Shown here one piece after another: positions 45,658 to 50,293 of a stretch of 50,293 nucleotides of DNA. Under the pieces are notes generated by a model. The model worked only from the letters and a program-made list of their open reading frames with translations, did not search any database and was not told where the DNA came from. Source of the DNA: Clostridia bacterium (GTDB taxonomy: Bacteria; Bacillota; Clostridia; Christensenellales; Aristaeellaceae); NCBI GenBank assembly GCA_017516305.1, contig JAFXDB010000241.1:1-50293 (forward strand). Reading direction: 5' to 3'. Numbering within the stretch: position 1 is the first letter of the stretch; each line of letters opens with the position of its first letter. A program made the position numbers and the translations under genes.

Positions 45658-46322
45658 AGATCGCTCCTGCGCTTCATGAAGGTAACCCCCTGCACACACG
45701 GCAGAGCACGGATGCTCTCCACCGTGGTGTCATCAGGCAAGCCATCCAGTTCAATCACGATCATGGCGTCGCCGCCGGCCTCCCGCCGGTAACCCTGCAT
45801 GTTGGCGATATTCAGCCCCTGCCGTGCCAGCACGCCCGTAACGTTTGCAATGGCGCCCGGGATGTCCACATGGCGGATAATCATCGTGTTTTCCTTGCCG
45901 GTGAAGTTCACCTGCAGACCATCCAGCCGGTGCACCTCGATATTTCCGCCGCCGACAGAAGCCGCCTCCATCGTCAGCACCGCGCCGGATTCTCCCGTGA
46001 TGGTCACACGCACTGTGTTGGGATGCGCCCCGCGGATGTTGATAATATAGAAGGAATAGGTCAGCCCCCATTCCCTCGCAATCTGCAAGGATTCACGCAG
46101 ACGCTCATCATCCACAGGCATGCCAAGAAGGCCGCCGACAATGGCACGATCCGTGCCATGTCCATGATACGTCTTGGCAAAGGAGCCATGCAGACCAATT
46201 TCCGCCCGGACAATCTTCTCGCCCAGCAGCATCCGTGCCGTCAGACCAATGCGTGCAGCGCCCGCCGTATGCGAGCTGCTCGGGCCAATCATCACCGGGC
46301 CGATCAGATCAAACAGATCCAT
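45654..46322 (-). CDS. sdaAB: L-serine dehydratase, iron-sulfur-dependent, beta subunit
   Basis: This is the partner of SdaAA. The 222-aa product begins with FDLIGPVMIGPSSSHTAGAARIG, the conserved serine-binding block, continues with GSFAKTYHGHGTDRAIVGGLLG, and ends in an ACT domain (about 145-215, RHVDIPGAIANVTGVLARQGLNIANM) that may bind serine allosterically. I chose the ATG at 46322, ten bases from AAAGGGGA; an in-frame TTG at 46331 lies on the site itself. It heads the operon sdaAB-comF-sdaAA-membrane protein, driven by the promoter at 46359-46387. Confidence 0.95.
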   Translation of the reverse strand: MDLFDLIGPVMIGPSSSHTAGAARIGLTARMLLGEKIVRAEIGLHGSFAKTYHGHGTDRAIVGGLLGMPVDDERLRESLQIAREWGLTYSFYIINIRGAHPNTVRVTITGESGAVLTMEAASVGGGNIEVHRLDGLQVNFTGKENTMIIRHVDIPGAIANVTGVLARQGLNIANMQGYRREAGGDAMIVIELDGLPDDTTVESIRALPCVQGVTFMKRRSDL

Positions 46323-46358
46323 ATGTTTCAAATCCCCTTTCGGGTTATTCTCCTGTTC

Positions 46359-46387
46359 ATTTTACATGTTTTTTCATCCCAGGTCAA
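46359..46387 (-). promoter_or_regulatory. Predicted promoter of the sdaAB-comF-sdaAA operon
   Basis: On the minus strand TTGACC (46387-46382), 17 bp, then TAAAAT (46364-46359). A second TTGACA lies about 12 bp upstream. The leader is about 30 nt and too short for a riboswitch. Confidence 0.75.
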
Positions 46388-46406
46388 TCACAATGTCAAC
46401 AGCAAT

Positions 46407-46426
46407 GAAAAAAACCTCCGCCGAGG
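46407..46426 (-). terminator. Short intrinsic terminator on the minus strand
   Basis: On the minus strand CCTCGGCGGAGG (4-bp stem) is followed by seven T. It stands just upstream of the sdaAB promoter and would insulate the operon from transcripts coming from the mobile element. The stem is short, so strength is doubtful. Confidence 0.5.
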
Positions 46427-46460
46427 CCCACGAAAATTTCAATATTTATCATTTTACCCC

Positions 46461-46489
46461 TTGACATTCCCTTTTCTTTGCGATATACT
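46461..46489 (+). promoter_or_regulatory. Promoter of tRNA-Ser
   Basis: TTGACA (46461-46466), 17 bp, then TATACT (46484-46489), about 44 bp before the mature tRNA 5' end. Confidence 0.85.
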
Positions 46490-46532
46490 AATCATCGTTG
46501 CGGATGACCCACCGCAGCAAACAACTGAACAT

Positions 46533-46623
46533 GCAGAGTTGGCTGAGTGGTCTAAGGCGCACGACTGGAAATCGTGTGTGGGCTGATATCCCACCCAGGG
46601 TTCAAATCCCTGACTCTGCGCCA
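46533..46623 (+). tRNA. tRNA-Ser (anticodon GGA)
   Basis: This is a complete 91-nt class II tRNA: acceptor strands GCAGAGT and ACTCTGC, D-arm around GGCTGAGTGGTCTAA, anticodon stem CACGA/TCGTG with loop CTGGAAA (GGA at 46567-46569), a long variable arm (TGGG...CCCA) as in tRNA-Ser, T-arm AGGGTTCAAATCCCT, discriminator G and encoded CCA. Its last 68 nt (46556-46623) recur at 48964-49031 and mark the integration site of a small mobile element. It reads UCC and UCU serine codons. Confidence 0.97.
46556..46623 (+). repeat. Left attachment repeat (attL) within tRNA-Ser
   Basis: A 68-nt direct repeat of 48964-49031, identical except for T at 46589 against C at 48997. It covers the anticodon arm, variable arm, T-arm and CCA end, the usual crossover zone for tyrosine integrases that use tRNA genes. 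The tRNA stays intact after integration. Confidence 0.88.
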
Positions 46624-46651
46624 TGCTCGGGTGGTACTACCTCCACCCCTT

Positions 46652-46684
46652 CCCCGCCCTGCTGCAACAGGGCGGGGATTTTTC
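46652..46684 (+). terminator. Terminator after tRNA-Ser at the left end of the element
   Basis: CCCCGCCCTG and CAGGGCGGGG form a perfect 10-bp stem with a 6-nt loop, followed by ATTTTTC. It is inside the element, so the element supplies a new terminator for the tRNA; the original one is probably the hairpin at 49035-49061. It also faces the end of the xis-like gene. Confidence 0.88.
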
Positions 46685-46724
46685 TATGCACCTTGTTCTA
46701 TAATAGTCCAAAATTGTAGGCGTG

Positions 46725-46967
46725 TCAACCCCAGTTCGGATTTCCCGGGCGCCGGAGCTTCCTCAGGTACTGGCGCACCAGGCTCCGGCGCACGATCCGC
46801 AGCTGACGTCCGTCTTCTTCGTTCTGGATGACTTCGCAGGGCAGCTGCTGCATGACACGGTATGCCCAGCTGCGAGACCTGCGGCATTCTTTCTGCAGAC
46901 TCTGCACCGTGTGGTAGTGCGACATGATGGCGGGGAGCTGCGTGCTTCTGATTACGCTGGTTTTCAT
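46725..46967 (-). CDS. Excisionase-like small HTH protein
   Basis: The 80-aa basic protein has a helix-turn-helix of the excisionase/MerR-like type: HTVQSLQKECRRSRSWAYRVMQQL (about residues 18-41), a short wing with EEDGRQLRIVRRSLV and a basic C-terminal tail. Size, charge and location at one end of an integrase-bearing element suggest a recombination directionality factor (Xis). A very good site, AAAGGAG, lies eight bases before the ATG at 46967. Palindromes at 47001-47026 upstream could be its own operator. A plain transcriptional repressor is the alternative. Confidence 0.6.
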   Translation of the reverse strand: MKTSVIRSTQLPAIMSHYHTVQSLQKECRRSRSWAYRVMQQLPCEVIQNEEDGRQLRIVRRSLVRQYLRKLRRPGNPNWG

Positions 46968-47000
46968 GGTTTTTTCTCCTTTCGAACAGATGTTTGCATT

Positions 47001-47026
47001 GTTATGTTCTCATAACCTTAGGTTAT
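47001..47026. promoter_or_regulatory. Overlapping palindromes upstream of the xis-like gene
   Basis: ATAACCTTAGGTTAT (47012-47026) is a 7+1+7 perfect palindrome, and GTTATG/CATAAC (47001-47006, 47011-47016) forms a second dyad sharing its left arm. They lie 34-59 bp before the start codon, where a repressor or Xis would bind. No clear -35/-10 pair was found. Confidence 0.5.
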
Positions 47027-47229
47027 TTCTTCACAGCCCGCCGCCCGCAGGCGGCGGAACTCCTCCCCGCTGCGGGTTTGAGGGTCTAGGCCGTGCATCT
47101 GGTCAAGATGTGCGGCCGTAACCCGACCCTGCAAAACCGGAGGGGGGGCAGGCCCGCGCAAACTCGCCGCCGCCGCTCGCCGGCGGAGGCAGCCCCCCGG
47201 AGGGCGATTGGAAGTGGGGACGAGTTGCA

Positions 47230-47317
47230 CCCGAGCGGCAAGCGGGAGCAGCCGGATTCCAGACAAGAAGGCGACCGCGAGTGCTCGGAGCGGCGCCGGG
47301 GCCGCTTGCCGCTCGGG
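47230..47317. repeat. Perfect 16-bp inverted repeat
   Basis: CCCGAGCGGCAAGCGG at 47230-47245 and its exact complement at 47302-47317 enclose 56 nt. As RNA or single-stranded DNA this forms a very stable stem. Confidence 0.85.
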
Positions 47318-47443
47318 CGGGGAACGCGGCGGCACGGACGACCGGGGAAGTGGGTACCCGTTTGCCCCCGCACGGGCTGGGTGGGCAAGACGAGAGAGGG
47401 GCGGGCCGGGGCAGGGCGGCGGCGGGAAACCGATTGTAGGTTA

Positions 47444-47478
47444 CAACTATTGCGCAAAACGTGTTTTGCGAATAGTTG
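47444..47478. repeat. Palindrome copy 1
   Basis: A 35-nt near-palindrome: arms CAACTATT and AATAGTTG outside, CGCAAAAC and GTTTTGCG inside, with a single extra G in the left arm. Its right part, 47459-47478 (20 nt), is identical to 47598-47617 in copy 2. Confidence 0.9.
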
Positions 47479-47528
47479 GGTGCCGCCGCCGCCCTGAACC
47501 GGGCGCCCGGCATGCCCGGCGGCAGGCT

Positions 47529-47577
47529 CGCGGCCCCCGGCCGCCCTCACGTTTCGATTCCCAGGCCGGGGGCCGCG
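47529..47577. repeat. Perfect 14-bp GC inverted repeat between the two palindromes
   Basis: CGCGGCCCCCGGCC (47529-47542) and GGCCGGGGGCCGCG (47564-47577) flank 21 nt. It sits centrally between palindrome copies 1 and 2. Confidence 0.9.
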
Positions 47578-47581
47578 CCCG

Positions 47582-47617
47582 CAACTATTTGCAAAACACG
47601 TGTTTTGCGAATAGTTG
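47582..47617. repeat. Palindrome copy 2
   Basis: A 36-nt palindrome with one mismatched pair: CAACTATTTGCAAAACAC against GTGTTTTGCGAATAGTTG. Start-to-start distance from copy 1 is 138 nt. The two copies bracket a 103-nt GC-rich segment. Confidence 0.9.
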
Positions 47618-47658
47618 TGCCGCCGGGCGCGACCTACTGCGCGGGTGGGCCGGACAAG

Positions 47659-48030
47659 TCACGGAATGCCCATCCAGGGGATCAGAGTCTCGGGAGGAAC
47701 CTGTTCACGGTAAAGCCTGGCTACGATCGCCTGCACGTACCTCCAGGAGGGGCGAGGAGCCGCTGCGGCTTCCTCCAGTGCGTACCGGTAATACTCATAA
47801 GGTGCTCCGTCATGGAGTTCCAGCAGCACACGTCGATGGATCGCCATCGGCATGGGGCTGCCGATGCAGTCGGCGTACAGCTGTCGGAGGTTTTCGACCG
47901 ACAGCTGGATTCCCATTTCCTGGGATTTCTTCACACTAGTACTAGTAGTAGTACGGGTAGGAGTACTGCGTGCTGGCTGATGTGGTTGTTGTTCGGTTTC
48001 TGTTCTTCTGTACTGGATAACATTGCTCAT
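47659..48030 (-). CDS. DnaD-like domain protein (probable)
   Basis: The 123-aa product has a low-complexity N-terminus (Thr/Ser/Gln/Pro-rich, 1-35). A helical domain follows with MGIQLSVENLRQLYADCIG and, near the C-terminus, YYRYALEEAAAAPRPSWRYVQAIVARLYREQV. The W-x-Y-x-x-x-I spacing after a helix is the hallmark of the DnaD C-terminal domain, found in primosomal DnaD and in replication proteins of Firmicute phages and plasmids. That suggests helicase loading at an origin, plausibly the palindromic region just downstream. GGAGG lies nine bases before the ATG at 48030. The assignment is by motif only. Confidence 0.5.
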   Translation of the reverse strand: MSNVIQYRRTETEQQPHQPARSTPTRTTTSTSVKKSQEMGIQLSVENLRQLYADCIGSPMPMAIHRRVLLELHDGAPYEYYRYALEEAAAAPRPSWRYVQAIVARLYREQVPPETLIPWMGIP

Positions 48031-48070
48031 GGTATACTACCTCCATCAAAGATTGTGGAGGTGCATAGAA

Positions 48071-48943
48071 ATGACGAAGGCGTACACGTTGGGTAGCTGG
48101 CTGGAAGAGTGGATGGAGCTGTATGTGTGGCAGTCTGACCTTGCGCGCAGTACGAAGATGTGCTATAATCGTGCTGTAAAGGCTCTGCCGCAATGCCTTT
48201 ATGACTTCCCGCTTCCGGAGCTGTCGCCATTGGAGATCAGGCGATGGCTCCTTTCTGTTGCCCGGGAGCATCCCCGAGCAGCGCAGCTGGACAGGCAAGT
48301 AATGCTCAAAGCGCTGCGCATTGCGTCCAAATTGGGCCTCTGTGGGCCTGAGCTGTGCGACACCGACCTGCAGCCCAAGCTGCAGCACGAGGCGGCCAGA
48401 GCGGCCATTCTGAGCCACAGCGAGCTGGTGCGGTACCTGCACGCGGCTGCCATGACGGACGTGGCGCCGGTGCTGATGTTGATGGCCTGTGGACTGCGCC
48501 GGGGCGAGGCCATGGGCGCACGGTGGGAACACATTGATCTGGACGCCGGGACGCTGCTGGTGGCCGGGCAGCGAAGCCGCTGCGGCCAGGCCGCCGCGGA
48601 CCCGCTCAAGAGTGCGGCGTCACGGAGGCTGATCGAGCTTCCCGCTGCCCTGGTTGCCGTGCTCCGGCGCTGGCCACGCAATATATCGGGCTGGGTTTGC
48701 GACTGTGGGAGCCACAAGCTCTACCAGCGGCATAGAAAGCTGCTCGAAGACCTTCGGCTGCCATCTGACGTCACGCTGCACGGGCTGCGGCACTCCTTTG
48801 CCACCGCTGCGGCCGCTTCCGGCGTCCCGATCAAGGTGTTGCAGGTGTCCCTGGGGCATGCCAGGTACCAGCTGACGGCGGATCTCTATGCGGATCACCT
48901 CCCCTCTCTGTGCTCTGTTTCTCGCTCCATTTACTCTGCCTGA
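48071..48943 (+). CDS. int: Tyrosine recombinase/integrase
   Basis: The 290-aa site-specific recombinase has an N-terminal SAM-like DNA-binding domain (about 8-95) and a catalytic domain with all active-site residues: R143 in CGLRRGE, K180 in PLKSAASRR, H237-x-x-R240 in LHGLRHSFAT, H263 in LGHA and nucleophile Y273 in ADLYADH. It should catalyse integration and excision at the tRNA-Ser repeats. The ATG at 48071 follows TGGAGG by nine bases; an ATG at 48023 upstream lacks a site and overlaps the divergent gene. It ends 20 bp before attR, reading outward. Confidence 0.94.
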   Translation: MTKAYTLGSWLEEWMELYVWQSDLARSTKMCYNRAVKALPQCLYDFPLPELSPLEIRRWLLSVAREHPRAAQLDRQVMLKALRIASKLGLCGPELCDTDLQPKLQHEAARAAILSHSELVRYLHAAAMTDVAPVLMLMACGLRRGEAMGARWEHIDLDAGTLLVAGQRSRCGQAAADPLKSAASRRLIELPAALVAVLRRWPRNISGWVCDCGSHKLYQRHRKLLEDLRLPSDVTLHGLRHSFATAAAASGVPIKVLQVSLGHARYQLTADLYADHLPSLCSVSRSIYSA

Positions 48944-48957
48944 GCTGGAAAAATTAT

Positions 48958-49031
48958 GCAGAGGGCGCACGACTGGAAATCGTGTGTGGGCTGATACCCC
49001 ACCCAGGGTTCAAATCCCTGACTCTGCGCCA
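48958..49031 (+). repeat. Right attachment repeat (attR) forming a D-arm-deleted tRNA-Ser copy
   Basis: 48964-49031 repeats the last 68 nt of tRNA-Ser with one change (C at 48997). The six bases before it, GCAGAG (48958-48963, themselves preceded by AT), equal the start of the tRNA. The copy is therefore tRNA-Ser lacking exactly 17 nt (TTGGCTGAGTGGTCTAA, the D-arm region), with a six-base-pair acceptor stem, the GGA anticodon arm, variable arm, T-arm and CCA still present. It has no promoter of its own. Most likely it is an attachment remnant, not a working tRNA. Confidence 0.85.
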
Positions 49032-49034
49032 CAT

Positions 49035-49061
49035 ATCCAAGTCGTAACCGGCTTGGATTTT
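49035..49061 (+). terminator. Terminator downstream of attR
   Basis: ATCCAAG and CTTGGAT form a stem around TCGTAACCGG, followed by TTTTTG. Lying directly after the displaced tRNA end, it is probably the original chromosomal terminator of tRNA-Ser; now it ends integrase transcripts. Confidence 0.8.
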
Positions 49062-49087
49062 TTGTTATCATCAATTTGAGAATCATC

Positions 49088-49116
49088 TTGAAAATCCATC
49101 ATTCGCACTGTATAAT
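49088..49116 (+). promoter_or_regulatory. Promoter of the leader peptide-MFS transporter unit
   Basis: TTGAAA (49088-49093), 17 bp, then a perfect TATAAT (49111-49116). Transcription would start near 49123, giving a leader of about 180 nt before the transporter. Confidence 0.8.
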
Positions 49117-49135
49117 GCATCCAGAGGTGATACCC

Positions 49136-49198
49136 ATGAGTATCGGCGCTTTCAACAGGGCCCGCGCTGCCCAAGATCATGCTCTGTACACTGCCTGA
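49136..49198 (+). CDS. Putative regulatory leader peptide (20 aa)
   Basis: A 21-codon frame starts with ATG at 49136 behind AGAGGTGA and ends with TGA at 49196-49198. The peptide contains NRARAA, an Arg-x-Arg motif of the kind at which macrolide-bound ribosomes stall in leaders of erm and mef/msr genes. It directly precedes a MefA-like transporter, and its end and stop codon lie within one hairpin (49181-49219). A role in drug-sensing attenuation is inferred from this arrangement. Confidence 0.5.
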   Translation: MSIGAFNRARAAQDHALYTA

Positions 49199-49253
49199 CG
49201 GACGGTGCATGTGCAGAGCGCATCGGCATTGATCAACCCGCCATACCGTCCGT
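49181..49253 (+). promoter_or_regulatory. Competing hairpins between leader peptide and MFS gene
   Basis: Hairpin 1: GCTCTG (49181-49186) with CAGAGC (49214-49219), extended by partial pairing inside. Hairpin 2: ACGGACGGT (49198-49206) with ACCGTCCGT (49245-49253), a perfect 9-bp stem whose left arm lies in the loop of hairpin 1. They should be mutually exclusive, and a ribosome stalled in the leader would block hairpin 1. No T run follows hairpin 2. A small TTACAA/TTGTAA stem (about 49270-49288) lies just before the transporter's ribosome site. Confidence 0.5.
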
Positions 49254-49304
49254 TCTGGCTTTGTGCTGCTTACAAATAAAAATTGTAATGCAAGGAGCAA
49301 AGCT

Positions 49305-50293
49305 ATGAAAACGAAATTCACGATTCCCGTACAGTTGCATCCCTTTGTCCGGCTTTGGGCTTCCCAGAGCCTGTCCGCCATGGGGACGGAAATGACGAAC
49401 TATGCACTGATCATCTGGACCTACTCGCAGACCCAGTCAGCCTCCGACCTGACCACGCTGACCCTCTGCGCTTTTTTGCCAACCATCCTGTTCCGTTTTT
49501 TCGCCGGAGCAGTGGCTGACCGTTGGAGCAAAAAGGTCATTCTGCTGGTCTCTGACCTCGCTGCAGCCTTCGGTACACTGACTATCCTCACGCTGTATAC
49601 CTCTGCTGCCCTGACCGTCACGGGACTGTATGTCATCAATTTCCTGCTGAGCCTCATGAATGCCTTTCAGGTTCCGGCGGCCTATGTTGCCACCAGTCTG
49701 CTGGTGCCGGAGGCTTACTACACCAGGGCCGGCGGTCTCCAGTCAGCATCGGGTGCTCTGATCTCCATCCTTTCCCCCGTGCTGGGCAGCCTTCTGCTGG
49801 CCCTGGGCGGGCTGGAGCTGGTGCTGTGCATTGACCTGCTCACCTTTGCCGTCGCGTTCCTGACGCTCCTCTTTCTGCAGCTTCCTTCGATCCCGCAGGA
49901 TGCAGGCCAGGCAAGGGAACCCTTCTGGCAGAGTGTTGCCTCCGGCTTCCGGTTTCTTCAGCAGCATCCGCCCCTTCTGCGGATGATCCTGCTGATCGCC
50001 TTTGTCAACTTCCTTGCAAAGCTGGGGCCGGATGGTCAGATGTCCGCATTCATCCTCAGCCGGACGGGCAGCAACCAGGCCGTCCTGGGCGCGGTGCAGT
50101 CCGCCGTGGCTCTGGGATTGCTGGCAGGAAGTACCCTGGTCATATCTCTCAGGCCACCCAGGCGCGACACAAACCGCATTCTGTTCATGTGCACGATGAT
50201 CTTCCTGGCGGGGATCTTCCTGGCCGTCAGCAGACATGTGTCCCTCTGGTGCCTGTTCGCTTTCCTTCAGTACATGTGCGCAGCGGTGATGAA
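49305..50293 (+). CDS. MFS transporter, MefA-like, partial at the window end
   Basis: The first 329 residues are present and no stop is reached. The pattern of membrane helices and the loop AGAVADRWSKKVILLVSDL (after helix 2) fit the major facilitator drug:H+ antiporter group that includes Mef macrolide efflux pumps (usually about 405 aa). The start LHPFVRLWASQSLSAMGTEMTNYALIIW and the PTILFRFFAG helix support this. AAGGAG lies seven bases before the ATG at 49305. The upstream leader peptide and hairpins suggest induced expression. Substrate remains unproven. Confidence 0.85.
   Translation, partial: MKTKFTIPVQLHPFVRLWASQSLSAMGTEMTNYALIIWTYSQTQSASDLTTLTLCAFLPTILFRFFAGAVADRWSKKVILLVSDLAAAFGTLTILTLYTSAALTVTGLYVINFLLSLMNAFQVPAAYVATSLLVPEAYYTRAGGLQSASGALISILSPVLGSLLLALGGLELVLCIDLLTFAVAFLTLLFLQLPSIPQDAGQAREPFWQSVASGFRFLQQHPPLLRMILLIAFVNFLAKLGPDGQMSAFILSRTGSNQAVLGAVQSAVALGLLAGSTLVISLRPPRRDTNRILFMCTMIFLAGIFLAVSRHVSLWCLFAFLQYMCAAVM

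Larger units (their letters stand above)
47030..47658. other. GC-rich palindrome-dense non-coding region of the element
   Basis: About 630 bp, mostly G and C, with no supportable gene: the long frames on both strands have no ribosome sites, are low-complexity Arg/Gly/Pro/Ala and read through the palindromes. Inverted repeats seen by eye are 47038-47057 (8-bp stem), 47230-47245 with 47302-47317 (perfect 16 bp), 47499-47510 (12-bp palindrome), 47529-47542 with 47564-47577 (perfect 14 bp), and two 35/36-nt palindromes listed separately. It could be an origin of replication, a structured RNA or a protein-binding hub. The flanking DnaD-like gene favours an origin. Confidence 0.6.
46556..49031. mobile_element. 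Minimal tRNA-Ser-integrated element (about 2.4 kb)
   Basis: Two 68-nt direct repeats of the tRNA-Ser 3' part are 2408 bp apart start to start. Between them lie, left to right, a terminator, an excisionase-like HTH gene (minus), about 600 bp of GC-rich palindromic non-coding DNA, a DnaD-like gene (minus) and a tyrosine integrase (plus) ending 20 bp before the right repeat. This is the full logic of an integrative element (attL, directionality factor, integrase, attR) with a possible replication module, and there is no recognisable cargo, relaxase, capsid or toxin gene. Base composition is much richer in GC than the flanks in its centre. The excised circle and empty site are predicted, not seen. 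Confidence 0.82.

Noticed and set aside
47935..47965. Low-complexity ACTAGTACTAGTAGTAGTAC tract
   Set aside because: It is a short simple repeat coding Thr/Ser/Arg codons inside the DnaD-like gene; no separate function is supported.
47086..48096. Several overlapping long frames on both strands in the GC-rich part of the element (for example 47086-47550, 47208-47939)
   Set aside because: They arise from few A/T-rich stops, read through the palindromes, have low-complexity Arg/Gly/Pro sequence and no ribosome sites.
48163..48168. TATAAT box inside the integrase gene
   Set aside because: There is no -35 box at proper distance and no downstream gene start that needs it.
48958..49031. Second functional tRNA-Ser gene
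   Set aside because: The D-arm is missing and there is no promoter; it is better explained as the displaced attachment repeat.

Overview
The window is a GC-rich chromosomal stretch from what looks like a Gram-positive, probably spore-forming and gut- or rumen-associated Clostridia-type bacterium. This rests on strong AGGAGG ribosome sites with frequent GTG/TTG starts, TTGACA-17-TATAAT promoters, a GerQ-like coat protein, YerC, ScpAB, a split iron-sulfur L-serine dehydratase, a type III glutamine synthetase and many intracellular plant-polysaccharide hydrolases. The species cannot be read from the sequence.

Layout. 1-7730: housekeeping genes on the minus strand (a metal-binding HMA protein, scpB, scpA and an M50 protease; then yerC, pcrA and a broken ligA), with one GerQ-like gene on the plus strand. 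7851-10098: a monocistronic glutamine synthetase III. 10142-15410: a divergent xylan/glucuronoxylan locus, with MBL hydrolase and GH39 beta-xylosidase on the minus strand and GH67 alpha-glucuronidase and an EEP-family phosphatase on the plus strand, around a central operator-like inverted repeat. 15423-24633: cysS, a large GH2 enzyme, a beta-CASP RNase-type protein, a class I amidotransferase hydrolase and a secreted GH5 cellulase. 24666-30740: tex, yaiI, def, a left-handed-helix protein, vanZ, then a mannitol dehydrogenase-family oxidoreductase that may process uronates released by GH67. 31118-34595: mazG, a TetM-like GTPase and a serpin. 34599-35519: ssrA (tmRNA) beside smpB. 35585-40497: proA and a plus-strand run of small genes (HAD phosphatase, GNAT, RluB-type pseudouridine synthase, MnmM-type methyltransferase, AAC(6')-like acetyltransferase, NUDIX). 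40497-43793: AlkZ-related protein, a phospholipase C-like protein and a GH4 glycosidase. 43822-46387: an sdaAB-comF-sdaAA operon with a small membrane protein at its end.

The most unusual region is 46533-49031. A complete tRNA-Ser(GGA) is followed 2.4 kb downstream by a 68-nt direct repeat of its 3' part (one mismatch). Between the repeats lie an excisionase-like HTH gene, about 600 bp of very GC-rich DNA full of perfect inverted repeats (including two near-identical 35/36-nt palindromes), a DnaD-like gene and a tyrosine integrase with all catalytic residues. This reads as a minimal integrative, possibly self-replicating, mobile element with no obvious cargo. The downstream tRNA copy looks like a D-arm-deleted tRNA-Ser.

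Just outside the element, a MefA-like MFS transporter (cut by the window end) is preceded by a promoter, a 20-codon leader peptide with an Arg-Ala-Arg motif and two competing hairpins, which suggests ribosome-mediated attenuation. Other notable signals are a shared palindromic -35 box driving smpB and proA in opposite directions, and two separate inactivating lesions in ligA.
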